64,000 bases of DNA from positions 6,362,501-6,426,500 of the forward strand of contig JAYKKI010000023.1 of the NCBI GenBank assembly GCA_039881145.1, read 5' to 3'. The translations under genes were made by a program, and so were the position numbers. A model generated the notes under the pieces. The model was not told the DNA's origin. It ran no database searches and was given only the letters and a program-made list of their open reading frames with translations. How positions within the stretch are numbered: position 1 is the stretch's first letter; each line of letters begins with the position of its first letter. The stretch is from Druceiella hillmani. Its lineage: Eukaryota > Arthropoda > Insecta > Lepidoptera > Hepialidae. Below, one piece after another: positions 1 to 13,500 of this stretch.

Positions 1-999
1 TAAAAAAACATGCTTTTAAATTTTCACGCACGCATATTGATTTGACAATGTTTAAATAATTTGGAATGTATGTAAAGTTGTGAACAAATTATTTTTATGT
101 AAAAAACACAATAATAATAGGTATATACAATGGCACTAGACTACATAGGTAAGTCAGAATTTATTCAAAATTAAGATGACTTAATTATCTTAAATTCATT
201 CTGTGTCAATCTGTTTTAATTTATTTCCTGTATAGGGAGGTTTCCGTCTTATTTATTAATTATAATATCATAATACTCTCCATTTACATACAGGTACGCC
301 ATGTTTCCGATAATAATTTACCCTGTTCTCGGATTTTATATTATTTTAGTTTCAAATATTTGCTTATTACTTTAGTGCGAAACTGGTAATATGTATATAG
401 AAAGATACCAACTCATTAAAGGTCATATTTAAATAGATAGATCTGACCACATAAGAAGAAAACGCAAATTTTTGACAACTTTGTCATAATTATTAATTCA
501 TCTTCAATTACGTCATGCTTTCCCGTTTTATTTACCTTCTAATTACTCTTTCCCTCTTGAAAAATACACATGAACAGGCTTGTTTGAAAAGTATATGCGT
601 TGGTTAAATTTAATAGTACTTACCTAATGGTACTTACCTACCAGGTATACTTTATTATTTCTTATATTTTTATTTCAACTTTTCAAAAGACTTTTCTGAA
701 TAGCTGTATTAATTTATGATTGTAAAATAGCCTGCGTGCTATATATTTTCCAAAGCAGGTTTAATTACCTACTAAGGACCCATGTTAATTTAATATTTTA
801 CCTACATATTAAAGGTATAACATGACAAAAGATGACATTAAAAAACCTACCTAGGTAGTTACTTATATATGTTATAATGTTGGTATCTATTTGCCTACTT
901 GATTTAAATGTAAGAGATCAGTTAACAAAGTCTACTTATACCTAAATCTTATAACGTATTTTTTATCCTTATTAATTCAGTCTTCAAATTCAGTTAAAA
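1..999. other. AT-rich DNA without recognisable gene
   Basis: I see no coding frame, RNA gene or recognisable transposon here. There are short local repeats, for example two nearby copies of 'gtacttaccta' around 618-645. It may be intergenic or intronic. Confidence 0.6.
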
Positions 1000-2489
1000 T
1001 TTTTCTATATCAGCATCACTGTGCAATATCTTATTAATGTTTCTCGTTACGTTAGCGTCTTCAGTATCCTTTTCTTTCTCCTTCAAGTCATCCAGACTGC
1101 ATACTACATTTCCAGATAAAGGTGGTTTTAAAGATGTATCCATTCTCAGTTCGATAAACTACATGTGAACCAATAAGCTCATTCACAAAAATGAAACAGA
1201 TATGTGAACGAACAAGCTCATTGACATGTCTGTTTCCTTTTTATCCTTCTTCATTTCAGGTTTGGCGGCTAACACTTTTCGTTTGGTCTGTTTTGTTTTT
1301 GCTTCAAATTTCTTTTTTTTCTTTCTTCTTTTCTTCTTTTTATGCCCTCCTCTTTTTATTATTTCATTTTGATTTTCTCATTCTCTAGGGATCTTCACTC
1401 TTCGGATATCGGTACGAAAGGTGCCCACTTTTTGGTATTACCACCTTTTCGTTGGGGTGTTTTAGGCAATACAAGAACATCTGTTAGTTCTACGGGAGTG
1501 AGGTTTAATACAACAGCCGAAGGTCTTTTGGTTGTATTAGTTTCTGCTTTTTTAGTGTAAGTTCATATTTACAAATATTTTTCAAGTCTTTTTACTTAGG
1601 TCTTATTTCGACTCGTTCAATTTGACTGATTTTGAAAAACTCGTTTTAGTGAGAGCTTCTGATGGATTATTTTGCCTCCACTCCAAAACAGTTTTCTCCC
1701 AGCCAGATTTTAGTGGCTTGAAAGCTGATAAATCTGCTAGTTGGATTAATCTTGTACAATTGGGGTACACTGCAATAATTATAATTTACAATTATATACA
1801 AAGCTCATTAACTGCGTACGTTAAATGATCTTTGTGACCGTTGACCAAAAGTAATATGGGAAATTGAGTTGCGGAGTAGTGACCAAGTGCGGATATAGTA
1901 GTGTCTCAATACAATCACGAAAGATTTCAGGTTTCATCCATACGTTGTCACTAAGTCCTATTCCCCAATCTGAAGGAATCTTAAAAGCAATATCAAATGA
2001 CAGTCTTTGATTTGATTGTACCATCGTTTCACGTCGTTTTCCGACACTGCAGCACCAGCCTGCCTCAAGTATGCGGATAGAAATATTTGGATGAAGCTGA
2101 AAAAACCGTTTAAACCATTTATCTCTGTTCTTGAAAACGATAGCCCTGCCATTATTTTTAGAAAAGTTGCAACACTACTGATTAAGTCCTCTTTGTGTTC
2201 AGGAAAGCCTCTTCTGCTATTGAGTATTAGCCAGTTTTCCAGGTTTTTTCTTCTGTATTTGATATTATTGTAGGAGGGTCTGAATACGACTGATTCTCAG
2301 GATACTGAATCCCGTACTATAAAGTAATCCGCGGTACTTAAAAAGTCCTGGCCGCCAACTTCTTGCTCATTCCTCCATCCTAAACTGCTTGCAGGGCTTT
2401 TTAAAGTTTTCTTAGTTATGTTTTTTCGTCGACATATTATTTTTGTCTTTCTGTTTTCCCGATTTTTTATTGTTACTTTTTGGTTCCAT
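1000..2489 (-). pseudogene. Broken Tigger/pogo-family (Tc1/mariner superfamily) transposase
   Basis: Reading the minus strand gives, in the order of a Tigger transposase but in changing frames, a lysine-rich start at an ATG at 2,489, then FPEHKEDLISSVATFLK (about 2,155-2,207), then WFKRFFQLHPNISIR (about 2,072-2,120), which is typical of the CENP-B type DNA-binding domain. Next come SENDVKRWYNQI (about 1,995-2,035), SDNVWMKPEIF (about 1,924-1,958) and NCTRLIQLADLSAFKPLK (about 1,700-1,767). The last is the region with the third catalytic Asp of the DDE/DDD domain, normally read as QPADVS.FKP. It is followed by TVLEWRQNNPSEALTK (about 1,640-1,690) and a Lys-rich, low-complexity C-terminal tail down to about 1,000. 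The family cuts and pastes DNA. Several frameshifts and stops, and loss of the usual GHKSH segment, show that this copy is dead. Plus- and minus-strand open frames of 60-85 codons inside it are fragments. Terminal inverted repeats were not found. Confidence 0.87.
1158..1230. repeat. Imperfect direct repeat, about 39 bp period, two copies
   Basis: The segment 'atgtgaaccaataagctcattcac' (written here in parts: atgtgaac.., ..aagctcatt.ac) recurs about 39 bp further on with few changes. It lies in the degenerate C-terminal tail of the Tigger remnant and was probably made by local slippage. Confidence 0.6.
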
Positions 2490-4848
2490 ATTCAAAAATG
2501 TACCAACACTCAGTGTCCCCAACACTGAAAACACAACAGCCTTAAACGTCAGACCAATTATTAGCACACTTAAGCCCTAATTATTGACACTAATGCCAAA
2601 AACTAGTATACTCATAGTTGGCACCGGGGCCAGGAATTGGTTACATTGCATTTTTGGCCTATATATAACGGTAAGTAAATAGGTATATATTTCAATTAAT
2701 TTATTATGCACAAATAAACCCCGAAAAATAATACCTCAGAAAGTCCATTTATTAACACTAGTGCCAATAAATTACAATAAACAAGCTTTACTGTACCAAA
2801 TGTTACCACCGCAATAAAACAACGAAAACAATTAAATTTTCGAGAATTGGTACTTCAAAAGCTTTAAAATTAATGTACAATTCGTTTCAAAACCAGCACC
2901 AAATGAAAAACGCTTAAATGAAGTAAGCTTTTACTAGATTAAAAAGACATACCTTAGCAAAAAAAATAATTTCTCGGTGATCAAGTCAAGATGTTTTGTT
3001 TTTATTGCGCTGACGCTATTATGATTTTATTTTTTTGCCAGTACAGTAGTTAAGATTGTACTACTCAATTTAAATAAGTGGCAGCGTCTTAAGATATGTT
3101 TTTTTCTTCTTATTATTGATATTAAATAAATGAAGGCCCAGTAATTGGTGGGTTGACAAAATAAGGTCACTTTATACTATATCAAAAATAATTTGTGAAA
3201 ATTGGGGACAGGATTAAAAACTATTAAAATTTGCATATTTTATGATCTCTGTGATAATAAAGTGATAAAAATAAATTGCTTGATTATATAAGCAGAAAAC
3301 CTAATTTAAAATTTTGAATATATATTGCGTAGTTTCATAAATATGTTATTATGTGTATGATTTTTCGTATAACCCAAACATTATTTCGTTTATTTTATCA
3401 GTAACTTCATGAATCATCCACGTTTTCTTTCCCTGCAAATTCTTATGTAAATTTTTTTTTGTTAGTCTTTCTTTGTATATATGTGTGATACGAAAATTTT
3501 ATACCTTCAGACGTGAAATTTCATTCTTCTTCTTTATAGTCACATCTTTGACTTCAATTTCCCATTCAATACCTTCATGTTTAATTTTATCGTATAAATT
3601 GCCTTCGCATATTTTCTGCAGTGATACCACTCGAACCGCCTTCTTTTTTATCGTTTATCTGCGTTAATCAAAGCTCACTTTCGTAAACAATTTTTGTCAT
3701 CAATAGAATATTGGGTACGGATAGATTGGATTTATTTGGAATAATTTAATTCCCCATTACATGCACATAAGATTAAAATTTATTCTATCAGTTATACGTA
3801 TATTTATATATTTACTCATAAATTTCTATCTTTCCATTTCTTATTAATTGCCTCCTTAGAAATGTTCCCTAAGGAAAATTTTAATTAATAAATAGGTCGA
3901 AGGTAAGAAATAAAAATATATTTAATTTTTTCAAAGAGATCTTAGAAAATTGCATTTCATGTAGATTTAAATTGCTCTATAGACATGTATCAGTTCTGGT
4001 CGGTTCACAGGGCTGAATTAAATTGTATTTAATTGACAATTCTTTCAACTCCTAACCTTCAATATATTGTAACAAGACCAAAAAGTTAATTAATATTCTC
4101 CTAGTATCAAAATAATAAAATTGAAATAAATAGTACAATAATAGTTTTTTAACAAAAATAATCTCAAAGCCTACAACCTAGCCAAGCCAGAAGTTATACT
4201 CGGCTTTCTACAGAGCTTTGAAATTCCCAGAAAACTGGCTGGAGTTCAACTGTCGCTTGTAACTGCAATATTTTTTACGAACAAGCTCGTGTTCCCTGGT
4301 CACCGAAAGTCACCTAATGGCCTATACTACTTAAATTTGAAGCGCCTATGCGGCAGTAAATGCCGATAATACCGCATGAGTTTATTGAAATTTTGTCCCT
4401 GCTTAGGGGCTGGTATTTACGCTAACCTTCTTTTACAGAATTAGGAAATAGGTCATTTTAAATAATATAAAGTCACCTAAATCGAACCTGGCGCCTTAGC
4501 TCATTAATCGCTTTTCGTGATTTTCCTGGTGTGCTATTTCATAATTAAATTAAAACATGCTAATATTAGGATAAAGCCAAGTAGAGATTTTCTATAGATA
4601 ATTTTAAAGGCAATAACGGCGGCTCTACCCCCTTGTATACAAAAAGGTAATTGCTTGTGATATATGACATTTTATATGACATTTTTATTGGTATAATATT
4701 ACTTTAGAAATTTTAATTACCATAGTATCGCTTCATCCAAATATATACTTTTTTAAATTTTGAATTACATACAATTTTTCAAGTAGAATATTTTATTGCT
4801 TAATAGAATGTAAATTGTCTTAGACACCATCCCTAAAATTTGTGAAGG
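2490..4848. other. AT-rich DNA; no gene seen
   Basis: No coding remnant is recognised. The motif 'tattracactartgccaa' occurs at about 2,580 and again at about 2,750, just upstream of the Tigger remnant, and may belong to that element's 5' region. Positions 4,160-4,440 are less AT-rich than the surroundings but I cannot assign them. Confidence 0.5.

Positions 4849-4908
<60 letters not shown>
4849..4908. repeat. (TA)n microsatellite
   Basis: About 60 bp of uninterrupted alternating AT, followed by AT-rich imperfect sequence to about 4,960. It is one of seven long (TA)n tracts in the window. The length in the assembly may not be exact. Confidence 0.95.
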
Positions 4909-4910
<2 letters not shown>

Positions 4911-5364
4911 AATATATTCTTATATAATAATAATATATAATTTTCATTATAATATAAAATGTATTTTTGAGCAGCTTCAAAGGATTTCGTTAAAAAGTAA
5001 TTTAATTCATTTCGAATTATTCAAAGGTTTGTGCACTTCTAAGAAATGCATATGAGTAAAAGTATTTTATTTTCAATATGTCCCCTCATGTAACTGAATC
5101 AAAATTTAAATTCAATTTTATTTTTGTAGTTATAAAAGCTTTTCACGGTTAACAGATTTTATAAAAATATTAACGTAAGAAAAGACATTTTAAATAAAGT
5201 GGTCAGGAGCTTTAAATAATAATTGTTTGTACTTTCATAAGGAAACTGATACTTTCATAATTAAATAAGAAAAATATTACATTGAAATAAATATTACAAG
5301 GAGTCAATTAAATTAAGGAAAAAAATGTTGGCAAAGGAAATGTTAGTCAATAAATAAGAATTAC

Positions 5365-5440
5365 ATACGAGTATATATGTACAAGTACATGTATGTGTAA
5401 GTACGCACGTGTATGTATGTATGTGTAAGTAAGAACGTGT
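5365..5440. repeat. Low-complexity GTATGT-rich stretch
   Basis: Irregular repeats of gtatgt, gtaagta and gtacatgt. A simple degenerate tract; no function suggested. Confidence 0.6.
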
Positions 5441-8400
5441 TCTTTTAATGATTAATAAAATGTGAAGGGAGCATCATGACTAGATATATTTTTATTTAAT
5501 GGTTCTTTTTTTGGTTCAAATCAAAATTTGCTTAAAATTTTGATTTGATGCAATTTTTATGCGAGTTTTGTATGGCTTTTCTAGATTTAAAAAAAAAGTA
5601 AAAGAATTTGATGTTGCTAAAGCGTACTTGTACAATACTTTAATACATATCTAAGCCGTATACTCTGAATCTATGTGTAACTGATAGATTTTCAGAATTT
5701 TTTTCCGATCTCGAGAGGTATTTTACGTATTCTATTATCATTCAAATACGTTTTAAGCAGGTAGAAAATATACTTTATCTTCCTATCGATTTTATGGTCT
5801 GAACTAATTGGGACAGGAATGTAATCTTCTACACATATATCTATCTTCTATCGTAATATTCTACATATATTCTATTTTCTGAGCATATTTCTTTATACAT
5901 CAGACAATTCAAAAAATTCATGCAACCCAAATACCATAATACGTAGAAACGTATTTTCCCTAGCCGACGCAGATTTCGAGTCATCCATTAACGAGTCTCT
6001 TATCTTTTCATAAAATAAACACACTATGCAATATTACGTATGTACTTCCTTCATGGTTTGGCATCTTTTTTACCAGCATTATTTTGGTTACAATTTGAAT
6101 GGTTTAAATGTCTGGGGAACTCAATTTGAAATATATTTTTCCTTATTCTAAATCAGTTCGTTTCCGATTGCGTTTACTGTCTGGTAAATTATATATTACG
6201 TAGTAATGTAATTAGAAATAAATATTAAATATCTTTATGTGAATTAAAATACCCTTCTTAGAGATTCAGTTGGCAGCACAGAAATAACGGCAGATTCTGG
6301 GCATGTCTACCTTTCAACATCACTTGTGTTTACATGTAAATTCCTTCAGAAAATTGAAAGGATTCATCACGACCCACCAATCTGCTTGATTCTAATAGAT
6401 GCGTTAATTCAAATAGTTTAAGACTTCGTTCATCTTGACATCGATTTATTTCTTTTAGAAGTAGGAAATAGTTAAATATATTGGCTTAAACATCTTATAT
6501 TGGCTTAAATATCATCTGAATCTAATGTGTCTAAGATTTATTGATAACTTTAGCATTGCTAGGCAAAAAATAGAAATCATTTATTATAATTTTGCTCTTT
6601 TTTACCTACTTAGTATATATTAATAATACTTATTCTAAAAATTAAATAATATGCAAGATCTACTATTGACGTACTTTAGCCTTCACTCACGTTTAAACAT
6701 CAAAACTGCTCTAGATTATTATCTCCCACTTTTGTGACACGACACGTGATAAACACAAGGGACAAGTTAGCTCCTATATTTAGTAATAATTAATATTCTA
6801 GACAACTTTGACTTATTGCATATAATAATCGATCAAGTTCTACGGCATGAACATGGCGATAACTTATTGAACGTATTAATCCTAATTTGTAGTATTTTCT
6901 TTCCTTGTCTTATAGTGAACACGATTTGCCGATATCAGAATATTATATAAAAATACAATAAAATTGAGAAAAAAATAATATATTAGATAAGCATACTGTT
7001 TGGAAAGAACTTAAAAAAGTATATATTTATTTACAACTGAATAATTGAGTTGGATGTACCACTAATTTTAAACGTGTCTTGACACGTGAATAAAAATTTA
7101 CTGGAAATCAATATTCGACAGTAAGATAAGGAATTTTAATTTAAATTTATATTCCCCTCAAATCCAGATCAAATATTTTTGGAATAGAATCCAATAATCA
7201 AATTATTGGAATAGTTCAAAGGTCACCTTTCTCGTTACCATTTGATGTAAATTAATATGTAGGTGGAGGTTTGAATTAGATTCAACTGAATTGTCCGTTA
7301 TCTATTGGACTGATACTAGCAGTATGAATATGTAATTTTCATAACATATTGACAAAATATGTTTAATATTTATCTGAAAATAGATTTTCAAAAACATTAA
7401 AGTCTTAATAATGTTCGCGGTAACTAATAAAGCTCGAAAATATGAATTATATATAATATTATGTATTTTGATAACATTGAAATAAAGTACACTTATGATA
7501 CATTGTTTAGTGTTCTATTGAAAATGGAATCAACTTAATCAGCCTATGTTTTCCTGTCCATCACCTAACTTTAAACAACTGATTATATTGAATTGAATTT
7601 GAACTTAAAGTGGATCGCCACATTTGGAAAATTTAACAAATTTTTACCGATGTAAGGAAAAGTGACTCAATTAAATCAAATCATTACTTAAGAAAAAAAT
7701 CCTGTAGGCAATTTGTAAAGTTCCGAATCTCAGTCCGAAAAAAGGAGTACTTATATGTCTGTCTATCTATCAATCAAAGTGGTTTTGCTTTCAAAAATCC
7801 TTTAACATAGAAACTTGAAATTAGGAATAGTAATATATAATATTAATACATATTTATTTCCATAGTCACCACTTAAACATTTTGGAAGGTAAGAAAATCG
7901 AAAAATTTAATATCATGTATCGTATGGAATATCAAATAAGAAATACTACGAGAACATGTTATGTCTTTATAAGTATCTTAGTGTTTACATAAAAATCCAA
8001 TTGAAAGTTTTGATAATATTTAAGAGTTTCTATATTATTTTTTATCTATTGAACTGTAATAGGTTGTATATAATTTGAGTGCTATGTTGAAATCTACTGG
8101 GATTTTTCATTTAGAAATTTTTTTACATTCAGCTCAATATATTCGTGATTCTATTCTTTCTAAGTCCCAGAGGTTGAGAAATGGGATATATCCAAAAAGG
8201 AAAAAAATCGTTTATTGGCTATTCAGTAAAAGCCATTAACACGATGCAAATAGTAATGTAATAAATATTATCATCGAGTTATAACCTGGCCAAAACTGTA
8301 TTGTTTAATCATTTTAGTATATCTATTTTTGTCTTAAAATATGGAGTAGGATTGTTGATTTCTATGTCCTTAATAAACAATTTTATAAAAACCGAATCTG

Positions 8401-8759
8401 TATGACGAAATAAGCTGGAATGTTAAAGAATAAAAAATATAAGTTAACTGAATGTCTTGTTGAACCCCTTTAAAAGTGCTATACTTAATCCATTAATCTA
8501 ATTGAAGAGTAAAAGAAACTAATTAAAACTTTCCGCATAATTAGTCGAAGAAATCTGTATTCAAAACAGATCAAGTCCAATTTTACCTAAACAAATTTCT
8601 TGAACTCAATTTACTCTGACAAATTTACCTCCAAAGTATAAACACGCGAAAAACACAAATGAAAACAACAATTTTCTAATTTCAAATAAAACAACCATTG
8701 AACAGAAGAAAATTCTTTCATGAACCATTAAATCATAAATTCAGCAACTGTTTGTAATT

Positions 8760-9060
8760 TTTACCCCTCCCGGAAATAATACAAACTTGGAAAAACACAC
8801 GAACGATGGAAAAAAGGATGAGGAAAACAAGACACAAGTAAGCGAGCTACCTACTGAATGCAACAATTTATTCTTCGCGATTGATAAAATTCGTTTTAAG
8901 TCAAAAGTTTTGGCGGAAAGCGAGGGCGCTATGAAACTTCCCGTCTAAGCAAAGAAAGAATATGGGTAGTCGAAAGTTTCCCCCATAGAATACATCGGTG
9001 CGGCCGGGGTGGTAGGGAGAAATGTTGGAAGCATTTTCTTTTCTAATTGATTACTGCGTA
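8760..9060. other. Less AT-rich unique stretch of unknown nature
   Basis: This segment has several G/C-rich words (cccctcccgg, ggcggaaagcgagggcgc, gtgcggccggggtggtaggg), which is unusual against the surrounding AT-rich DNA. It has no long open frame and no similarity to other parts of the window that I could see. It could be a regulatory element, an exon of an untranslated RNA or an old repeat. Confidence 0.35.
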
Positions 9061-10447
9061 TGTTGGGTGTGTAATATAAATGAAAAGTGCCAGCAATAGC
9101 CCAATAGACTAAATTATAGTAAACTGTAACGATATTTATGAGTTATTTTATTAAGCTTCATCCATTACAAAAATATTTTTCATCATACCCGTATTACTTA
9201 TTTCATGAAACTATTTGCAAAATGTAAAAACTCAGATAAAATTTACACTACGGATAGGTTATATATAGGATTAACATTAAGAATTTGACAAAAATATGTG
9301 TATACTATAAGTGTATACTATATGTAGGTAGCCAAAAACAAACAATTTTGTAATAAAAAATGTGTAAGATCGAGTAAAGCAAATATGATTTTGTAACCTA
9401 TGTTGACCTTTTCCAGGTGAAAGACGGTATGTAGATATAAACACATATAGATATGTGTACAACCCGTCACGTAAACATAAACCTTCGTACAAAATAATAC
9501 AAAAAAACGTTGTCTGTCATGGATATTACATAGTATGAATTACAATTAACAATACAAATTTCAAACATTTCGTAATGCAGTATGAATTTAAATTTAACAT
9601 ATGTAAGGTTATTGTATTTTTAAATACTTGAACATGCATATTTCTTAAAAAAATTGTATTTGCACCACGTATGAAATACATTCAAAAGCGAGCAAATGTT
9701 ATTAATAACAGTAATTCAATATTAGTCTTCAGAGTTTGTTTTTTTTTTCAGAAAACGAGTGTGTTTTTATATACAATCTACATTTCAGACATTATATATT
9801 AAATTAAAACTAAAAACACTTTTTACTCTTCTATGACACCCGACTATTATAAACTAAAAGAAAAACATACATTCTCAGCAAAGAAAACGCTTAAACCTCC
9901 ATTGTTTACGTCTTTGGAGCATAATGTATTTTCAGCTCGCTTTCGTCTGCGGAACACTGCCACATCAGTGTGTTTTTTTTGGAAAATTTTACTTAGTTTT
10001 GTAAAAAAAAACCTTGTTGTAGCAAACTGGTTTAAGAGACAACAAAAAGTATTTGAACCTTTAAAATCTGTGAATAAAATACAAGGTAGGAATACAGATT
10101 TTTAAATTGGTTTGGTTTTTTTTTAATATCAAGCAGTATGTATCGCATGCGATTTTTCTAACCTCTTAATCATCAGATTTTTTTACCTGATGACCGAATA
10201 CTGAAGAATATTTTTTTCAAAATATTTTAGGTACGAACCTCGGTAAATATGTGGTTAACATGCCTAGGAATTTCAACAAAGATGTATTTTATAATTTTCA
10301 TTAATTTGTAAACTTAATCTAATATATTGATTGCAATCAACGAAATATAACGAAATATTGATGGTTAATTATTAATGAACCGAGACGACAGAATATTCAA
10401 ATACTGGACATGAGTTTGAACTATTGCTAGTTTATGTTCAATATTTA

Positions 10448-10540
10448 AAATATACACTGTTTTTAGAGTTCCGTAGCCTATGGCAAAAACGAAACTCTTA
10501 CAGTTTCGTTATGCCTCTTTGTCAGATTATCTGTATATAT
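10448..10540 (-). repeat. Lepidopteran 'ttccgtag' interspersed repeat end, minus strand
   Basis: The plus strand reads 'ttttagagttccgtagcc', then 'atggcaaaaacgaaactctt', then 'cagtttcgt' and a short 'tctttgtcagat' tail. This is the characteristic end of a very common interspersed repeat in moths and butterflies (usual form ttagggttccgtagcc...ggaaccctta...tgtctgtctgtc). Here it is a truncated, diverged copy. Related copies lie at 34,900-35,325, 42,700-42,995, 53,925-54,090 and 57,130-57,285. Confidence 0.7.
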
Positions 10541-13500
10541 ATCAAAGTATCACACCCCTTCAGGTAAAGGCCAACTAATATGAAGTTGCAAACAAAATGT
10601 CTAAATTACGTAAACAAAAACAATTAATGTATTAATTTAAGGTACTTTTTTGAACTATTTCTTCAAACGCGAACTTGCGGTTGAATATATTTCACGGTCT
10701 AGTAGTAAGGTGTAAAAGAAAAAAAAATTTCAAATATTTTGTAATATTTTATGATGCTATGCGATTTCTCCTTCTCGACAACATCTAAAACCTATTGCAG
10801 TGTATCCTTGCCTCTAACTTTTTAATTCTATCAAAAATTGAAAAGAAAAACAAGGTATATTTGTCAACTTGTATTGAAAAATTTTAGAAATTGAGACAAC
10901 CAAGTTGTTTGTCTTACAACTATGAAATATATACTAGACAAATATTTGTACAGTGAAAAATATTAAATACAGCTAAACTATGCATATGTAGGTTATTTTC
11001 AAATCAGTCACATTGATAAAGAAATTGCAGCAGTTATGAGAACATAATAAATTTGAAAATAGATACATGTTTAACGTTAATTATAAATATGCATAAAATA
11101 GAATATGTTATTGTTATGAAGAAATACTTTGATAAAACGTAATATATTAATTCTGTACGATGCTAATAATTATATTACGATGTAATATTTGGTAGTGAAT
11201 CCTGAATAAAATTTATGTTTTTACATTATGTTCTGTTATAATTAATTGTGGAATTGTAGAATCTTAATTAAGAAGTAAACATTTTTTTACTTGATTGAAG
11301 ATAATAAATAACAATAATTTTGTATCCCTAATAAAACATGTATATTACAAGTGTTTTGTATTCATGGCGATTCGCAATTATAACGAATAATAACAGAAAA
11401 TATTTTGTTTTCCAACAGTTGTACGAAAAATTACATGTAGTAATATTAATTTTTAAATGAAATCCAAACCCCAAAGGGTCCTGTAGAAGTTAACGTTTAT
11501 AATAAATAAAAAAATATTAATGCTATGTATATTTAAATGAAAAAACTAACATTTAAAAGGAGACTTACTCTTTAAATCGTAATCAACCTACATGTGAATC
11601 AACTGTATAAACGCATTAGATCTCCTCTACAACTCCTCTAGATTATTTAGAATTATCTAGAACTCCTCTCCATTAGAACTCCTCTTGTGATGCAGGTGAT
11701 GTTTTCGAATGAAAAAAAAAATAATTTCATCTTATAGAAAAATACTTAAACGACTATAATTGGAAAGCTACGTAGCTTAATTATATAAAAAAAATAGACT
11801 GCCTATCCGTAAAAAAAATGAACAGATTGTTATATTAGAACTTGGCTGACCGAGTAACGAAAAAGATGTGATATTTTTTGAATATTAGTACCATATTCAA
11901 TCAATATAATTTAGGTCCGCTTCAAGTTTGTCTGTAATATTTAGACTTTATATGCTCTATATGCCCTAGAAGCCAGCTACGTAATCGCCTTGCGTATAGT
12001 TTTTACTTTCTCTTCGGCGCTGTCGCAGATTTTGCATGCACTCGGCTGTGGGCTTTTTTGGTTTCTTGAATTCCCTTTGACACCAACTTTTCTCTGATTT
12101 TCATCTTCGACAATTCTGAGTATATTTACGATTCATATAGGACATCTTTAATTTTTTTTGTAATTTTTCATTTAAAATCGATATTTACTCATATACCGAC
12201 GAATATTTTTATTGTATCAGTTTGAGTCTTAGTTGCGTTCGGCAAACTCTTCACGATGATATCCAAATCAGCAACTTAGTTAAACAAGTTTTACGTTATG
12301 CTTACGACACAAATTCGTAACAATCACGTTCACTCACTTACACTGGTCCAATGTAAAACACATACTACAGGACAAATACATACAAACTTGTTCTAACCGT
12401 CGTGGGCTTAATCATTGATAACACATTATTAGTCTCGCAGTTATTAGCGATTGAAATCTGACGGTATTTTGTAACACAAGAAACTTTGACCACCTATCAC
12501 TATATTTGACGAGCGAATAGACTTTTTGACGTTAAAATAAAAGGACTAAATGAACTCATTCGCCATCGATTATCATATAACATTTAGTAAAATAGACAAC
12601 TTAAAAACATTGATATGTAAAGCAACGTGTTTTATAATTTTCAACTTTCAAGCAAATTGATAAAGAATATAAAAATCTGGTCTTATTTTCTTCATGAAAT
12701 TAAATTTGAAATTCTCACAGTCGCACACTGTTTGCTAAAAATAGTTCTTTGGAATATTTCTGTTAGTCCTACTTTTTATGATTTGTGAATTCGTTGCTTT
12801 CTGCAATATTAATTAGGTATTTCGTATTATGAAACCGTTATGTGTACCGTGCTTACTTGTCGTTATATGTATTATATGCATTAAATAAAACTTACCCTGT
12901 ATTGATGCCATTGCGATTTATGTTGTCTTCTAAACGGATAATTTCTAAATATTTTTACTAGAAAATTACATTACACTAATTAAAATTGTAATAATAATTT
13001 TAAATATGAATAACAATAAGTATTAAAAAATTAAGGTTTATTATTAATTAAAAATTTTGAGGGACAAAAGATGAAATGACGACCTTTATATTTTTATGAT
13101 ATTAGTAAATAAACATATTATTTTATGGAAAAATAAAACTATATTTTATAGGAAAACTATAGCATTTATATCGCACTTTCGGTGCTCAACATGATTAAAA
13201 ACTAATATACGAACTTTCGCTCGACTGCTGAATCAATTTAATTTCTAACAATAAGCACAAAAATCTTACAGCTTCCCGCCCAAATCAGTTCAAATCTGAT
13301 CGCGCCCGGACCATCGCTGTAAAAGTCATCCATATTAAGTGCATAACGTACGTGAAAAGGAATTGTTTGTCGCTATCACTGACTCAAATGTCACTACGCA
13401 TAAGATCATCTCGTGAAATATTATGTATACTTGCTGTGTAAACGTAATGCTTGACGAATGCACTTTGCCCTTCATGCGCACCGTTCGGGCGTATATTTGT

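Larger units (their letters stand above)
4909..10447. other. Long AT-rich stretch without gene
   Basis: No gene is recognised over this stretch apart from the low-complexity tract noted at 5,365-5,440. Positions 6,255-6,400 (containing 'gggcatgtctacctttcaa' and 'cgacccaccaatctgc') resemble short motifs seen in common lepidopteran interspersed repeats, but the match is from memory and weak. Positions 7,730-7,790 carry 'tatgtctgtctatctat', similar to the tails of such repeats. Positions 8,760-9,060 are less AT-rich and are listed separately. Open frames of up to 90 codons (such as 9,833-10,105) look like chance frames. Confidence 0.5.
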
